Assembly: GCA_045594065.1 (NCBI GenBank) | Contig: JAZNXU010000002.1 | Span: 1-64,000 of the forward strand | Length of the DNA stretch: 64,000 bases | Direction: 5' to 3' | Source: SIG565 sp045594065 | GTDB lineage: Bacteria > Bacillota > Clostridia > Oscillospirales > Acutalibacteraceae | Shown: one piece after another, positions 61,350 to 64,000 of the stretch | Layout: each line of letters opens with the position of its first letter | How positions within the stretch are numbered: the first letter of the stretch is position 1 | Position numbers and translations under genes: made by a program | Notes under the pieces: model-generated | Seen by the model: the letters and a program-made list of their open reading frames with translations, nothing else | Database searches by the model: none | Told to the model about the DNA's origin: nothing

Positions 61350-62069
61350 TTGGATTTCCCCGCACATTTGCATGACAATATTGAACTGGCTTATGTGGAG
61401 CGCGGAGAGGGTGTAGCCATATGTGACGATAAGATAGTAAATTTAAAATCGGGCGATTTCTTCATTGCTTTTCCAAATCAGGTACACAAATACGAAGGTT
61501 TTCCTAAAGGCGGTGTTTATTATATGCTTATAATAAAGCCCTCACATCTCAGCTACTATGAAAGTGTTTTCTTTGACCTTAAGCCTACCACCCCCAAATG
61601 TCACCCTGACCCCGACAGTAATATTTTTGAGCTGTTGAAAATAGCAACATCAGAATATAAAAAAGGAACCAGCATTAATATTTTGGAATCGCTTTTTACA
61701 ACAATTTTCGGAATGCTACTAAAGCATTATGAGTTGTTGCGCAACAAAAATCCAGCCGACAAGCTTTCGGAAATACTCGCGTACTGCAACGCGCACTATA
61801 AAGAGGATATTTCGGTAGAGCAGGTTTGCAAGGCTCTATATATAAGCCGCTCCCACCTTTCACATTCTTTTAATGGCAAAATGAACATTACATTTAACGA
61901 CTACATAAACTCACTAAGAATTACAGAGGCTGTAAGGCTTTTAAGTAGCGGTAAATATTCAGTTACCGAAGCCGCACTTCTTTCAGGCATTTCAACACCT
62001 CGCACCTTTTACCGCGCCTTTCGGAAAATCCACGGCGTAACACCAAGTGAATTTATCAAACAGTATTAA
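61350..62069 (+). CDS. AraC-family regulator, 5' end disrupted
   Basis: A 239-residue transcription regulator with an N-terminal cupin-like sensor (DFPAHLHDNIELAYVERGEG, DFFIAFPNQVHKYEGFP) and a C-terminal double helix-turn-helix (ISVEQVCKALYISRSHLSHSF near residue 153 and SVTEAALLSGISTPRTFYRAF near 205). Coding similarity begins earlier (FKIQDQL before 61350), but no ATG or ribosome binding site remains: upstream is the hairpin cluster, with the frame open back to 61251. Only a weak TTG at 61350 is available, so the gene is probably inactive or expressed by read-through. It might once have regulated the esterase or GH95 genes. Confidence 0.75.
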   Translation: MDFPAHLHDNIELAYVERGEGVAICDDKIVNLKSGDFFIAFPNQVHKYEGFPKGGVYYMLIIKPSHLSYYESVFFDLKPTTPKCHPDPDSNIFELLKIATSEYKKGTSINILESLFTTIFGMLLKHYELLRNKNPADKLSEILAYCNAHYKEDISVEQVCKALYISRSHLSHSFNGKMNITFNDYINSLRITEAVRLLSSGKYSVTEAALLSGISTPRTFYRAFRKIHGVTPSEFIKQY

Positions 62070-62164
62070 GGTATCCGCCATTTAATTCACATTCTTCTTG
62101 TAATTTTTCTTCAATTTATCTTTTATAACTTTTGAAATTTGCCGCAAAATAATATAACAAACGA

Positions 62165-62263
62165 AAAAAGTCGCAAATAAGCGCTGCTATTGAAAAAATT
62201 CACAGCAACTTTACAGATAACGAATTATCAATAGCAGAGTTCGCCCAAATGTCGGGCACTACC
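62165..62263 (+). pseudogene. Remnant of a second AraC-type helix-turn-helix
   Basis: The frame reads KKSQISAAIEKIHSNFTDNE then LSIAEFAQMSGTT and stops at TAG (62264). This is the first helix-turn-helix of an AraC regulator. The continuation past the stop (AYRCLHIKIQ) looks frame-damaged. No start or sensor domain is present. Confidence 0.65.
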
Positions 62264-62311
62264 TAGGCATACAGGTGTCTCCACATCAAAATTCAAACAA
62301 CAAAAGAAAAA

Positions 62312-62345
62312 GCCGTATTTCAGAGTATAGACCCTGAAATGCGGC
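62312..62345 (-). terminator. Strong hairpin, terminator on the minus strand
   Basis: GCCGTATTTCAG pairs with CTGAAATGCGGC (one G-U) around a ten-base loop; on the minus strand it is followed by TTTTTCTTTT. It may be a second terminator for the leftward isomerase transcript. Between here and 62502 I see no gene. Confidence 0.7.
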
Positions 62346-62501
62346 TTAAAAACATTTATTGGAACAGTTAAACATTGCAGCTTATTTGTCCTTATTTTAT
62401 ACCTCTCGGCTGAAAATGCGAATAGCATTTACTATTCCTCATAAAAACTGCATTTTGGAAAATATTAACAAATGTAATGAACATTAAAACATAAAAAATT
62501 T

Positions 62502-62538
62502 CGGCTCCCTTAGACTATTAATCAGTCTGTGGGAGCCG
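62502..62538 (-). terminator. Terminator of the ROK-isomerase operon
   Basis: CGGCTCCC pairs with GGGAGCCG, extended by an inner stem AGACT/AGTCT; on the minus strand a TTTTTT run follows. It lies 78 bp after the isomerase stop. Confidence 0.85.
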
Positions 62539-62615
62539 ATTATGCATCTATATTCTATTATATCTCGAAATAAAATCCTCTTCAAAGATATACGACACTA
62601 TATATACTGATAAAT

Positions 62616-63185
62616 TTATACCGTTCCAAGACCTAACGCCTTGAAATAACATACTATCATATGTGTGAGCATTGAATGTAAATCCTCAATTTGCTCATAA
62701 GAATCTGATGGGATGTTTACATTGATATCGGAAAGTTCTTTCAGTTTACCGCCCTCAAAGCCTGTAAATCCAACAACTGTTCCATTGCGCGACTTTACAT
62801 ACTCGGCAGCACGGACAACATTAGGTGAATTACCGCTAGCAGAAATAAGCAGTATAGTGTCACCATCATTCATAAGATTTTTAAGCTGTTCAACAAAAAC
62901 ATCTGCATAACAAAAATCATTACCAAGGGCGGTTAAAACCTCAATATTTGCAGAAAGAGAAATTATTTTTGGGCGGTTAGTTTCACTTTTAACGGCGTTC
63001 TTACCAAAATCACAACAAAAATGATTAGATGTTCCTGCGCTACCGCCATTGCCTGCAACAAAAATCTGATGACCCGATTTATAGCTTTCTAACAGTGCCT
63101 TGCAAACATTTTCTATTTCCTCGGCATCAAGTGTTTCGGCAAGCTTTTCAATATTATTAATATAGTTTTTAATTACTTCTAACAT
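62616..63185 (-). CDS. SIS-domain isomerase, GmhA-like
   Basis: A 189-residue phosphosugar isomerase-fold protein: helical N-terminus, then HQIFVAGNGGSAGTSNHFCCD near residue 38, LISASGNSPNVVRAAEYV near 113 and VVGFTGFEGGKLKEL near 137, as in sedoheptulose-7-phosphate isomerase GmhA. The Gly-Ser pocket is intact. It overlaps the end of the ROK gene upstream by a few bases, so an isomerase-kinase pair acting on one phosphosugar is likely; whether the product is a heptose is uncertain. A close SIS relative of other function is the alternative. Confidence 0.82.
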   Translation of the reverse strand: MLEVIKNYINNIEKLAETLDAEEIENVCKALLESYKSGHQIFVAGNGGSAGTSNHFCCDFGKNAVKSETNRPKIISLSANIEVLTALGNDFCYADVFVEQLKNLMNDGDTILLISASGNSPNVVRAAEYVKSRNGTVVGFTGFEGGKLKELSDINVNIPSDSYEQIEDLHSMLTHMIVCYFKALGLGTV

Positions 63186-64000
63186 ATTATATCTCCTTTT
63201 AAATTATCTAATACCAAAGCTGCACATCCCTTTAACGCAGCATAGCTACCAAGGGAAGAATGCATTATTTTTACATTTGGGTTAGCTCGTATAAATAAAA
63301 AATCTCCTAACGCCTTTTCGGCAGACACTTTAAGTAAATCAAACGCCTCTGCCGCACCACCGCCTAAAACAACGGTATCTATTCCTAAAAGATTAACCGC
63401 CATGGCAGATGCTTTGCCGATATAATATCCTGCATCATACCATACCCTATTGGCGGTTTCATCGCCATTTCGGGCATTTTCGGCTATCTGTTTGGCAGAA
63501 TAGCTCTTACCTGTTTTTTCACGGTAAATAGCAGAAATTGAAGCACCTGAAGCCATCGCCTCTAAACATCCGCATCTTCCGCAACCACAAAGGCGAGCAC
63601 TATTTTCTTCTACAATAAAATGACCTATTTCGCCCGCAGTGAAATTTTTTCCGCAGTAAAGTTTACCATTTAAAAAGAGTCCACCGCCAATGCCGTTACT
63701 AACGGTCATCCAAAGAAAATCTTCGGTTTGTTTGCATATACCGAAATACTTTTCCGCTAACGCAGATATATTTACATCATTATCGCAAAAAGTAGGCAGT
63801 GAAGTTATTTCGCTGATGATTTTAACTATTTGGACATCTGCTATACCCGAAAACGGAGAATACATCCACTCCCCGCTTTGAGGATTCGCAAGCCCAGGTA
63901 TTGCTACACCACACCACTTACAATTACTTGTATCAAGCTTTTCATAGCCTTCAGTTATTAATGCTATAACAGTATCTAAAGAATATTCCTTTGGATATTC
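63179..64000 (-). CDS. ROK-family sugar kinase, 5' part outside the window
   Basis: The frame continues beyond position 64000, so only about 273 C-terminal residues are visible; the ATG at 63865 is internal. ROK marks are NGIGGGLFLNGKLYCGKNFTAGEIGH (in part), the zinc-binding CGCGRCGCLEAMASG and VVLGGGAAEAFDLL. GVAIPGLANPQSGEW lies just inside the window edge. ROK kinases phosphorylate glucose, fructose, ManNAc and similar sugars; the coupled GmhA-like isomerase narrows this only to a phosphosugar route. Confidence 0.88.
   Translation of the reverse strand, partial: EYPKEYSLDTVIALITEGYEKLDTSNCKWCGVAIPGLANPQSGEWMYSPFSGIADVQIVKIISEITSLPTFCDNDVNISALAEKYFGICKQTEDFLWMTVSNGIGGGLFLNGKLYCGKNFTAGEIGHFIVEENSARLCGCGRCGCLEAMASGASISAIYREKTGKSYSAKQIAENARNGDETANRVWYDAGYYIGKASAMAVNLLGIDTVVLGGGAAEAFDLLKVSAEKALGDFLFIRANPNVKIMHSSLGSYAALKGCAALVLDNLKGDIIC

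Overview
The window looks like a chromosomal contig of an endospore-forming, low-to-middling GC Firmicute of the class Clostridia, probably a gut or rumen Oscillospirales/Ruminococcaceae-type bacterium. This rests on spore genes (yunB, ytvI, an alpha/beta SASP), the Firmicute gene orders infC-rpmI-rplT, plsX-rnc-smc-ftsY and cdaA-cdaR, TTG/GTG/ATT starts with strong AGGAGG sites, and lipobox proteins. The genus cannot be fixed from sequence alone. All calls were made by eye; no search was run.

Layout. 1-3.3 kb: the end of an L-rhamnose operon (rhaA, rhaD, fucO), in which rhaA changes codon usage part-way. 3.4-3.7 kb: a tRNA-Leu locus with a promoter, a truncated tRNA copy, a GC-rich palindromic element and the intact tRNA. 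3.8-9.2 kb: a cytidylate-kinase-like gene, yunB, hom, ytvI, and a DUF3343/cysteine-desulfurase pair. 9.2-17.6 kb: c-di-AMP synthesis (cdaA, cdaR), recD2, comF, an mreB homologue, a low-complexity lipoprotein, trmB and a HAD phosphatase. 17.7-21 kb: a malic-enzyme remnant, a beta-helix lipoprotein, DUF554 and an SDR. 21.1-25.9 kb: a CorC/HlyC-type protein behind a leader peptide and attenuator, then two flavoproteins. 26-31.3 kb: gap, then a leftward murI-DUF1934-argS-serpin operon. 31.4-32.8 kb: the infC-rpmI-rplT operon with its leader and an AUU start. 32.8-50.1 kb: a dense rightward housekeeping run (rRNA methyltransferase, dprA, topA, trmFO, plsX, rnc, radical SAM, smc, ftsY, rdgB, yhbY, nadD, yqeK, rsfS, leuS).

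50.2-59.4 kb is an accessory carbohydrate island: a nonsense-mutated SGNH lipoprotein, tRNA-Lys with a 200-bp tandem repeat, DUF378, a SASP, a GH95 glycosidase facing left, and a rightward operon of five esterases (four SGNH, one alpha/beta hydrolase) from a near-consensus promoter. With the rhamnose genes and the beta-helix protein this suggests deacetylation and breakdown of an acetylated deoxy-sugar plant or mucin glycan, though no transporter lies in the window. 59.4-62.3 kb is a mobile-element scar: an intact IS3-family element beside an IS200-type transposase remnant and a hairpin cluster that has removed the start of an AraC regulator, plus a second AraC remnant. 62.5-64 kb carries a leftward ROK kinase (cut by the window edge) and a GmhA-like isomerase.

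The strongest candidates for undescribed biology are the acidic 14-codon leader peptide plus intrinsic terminator upstream of the CorC-type gene, and the related palindromic elements that sit at both tRNA loci and appear to have replaced the body of a duplicated tRNA.
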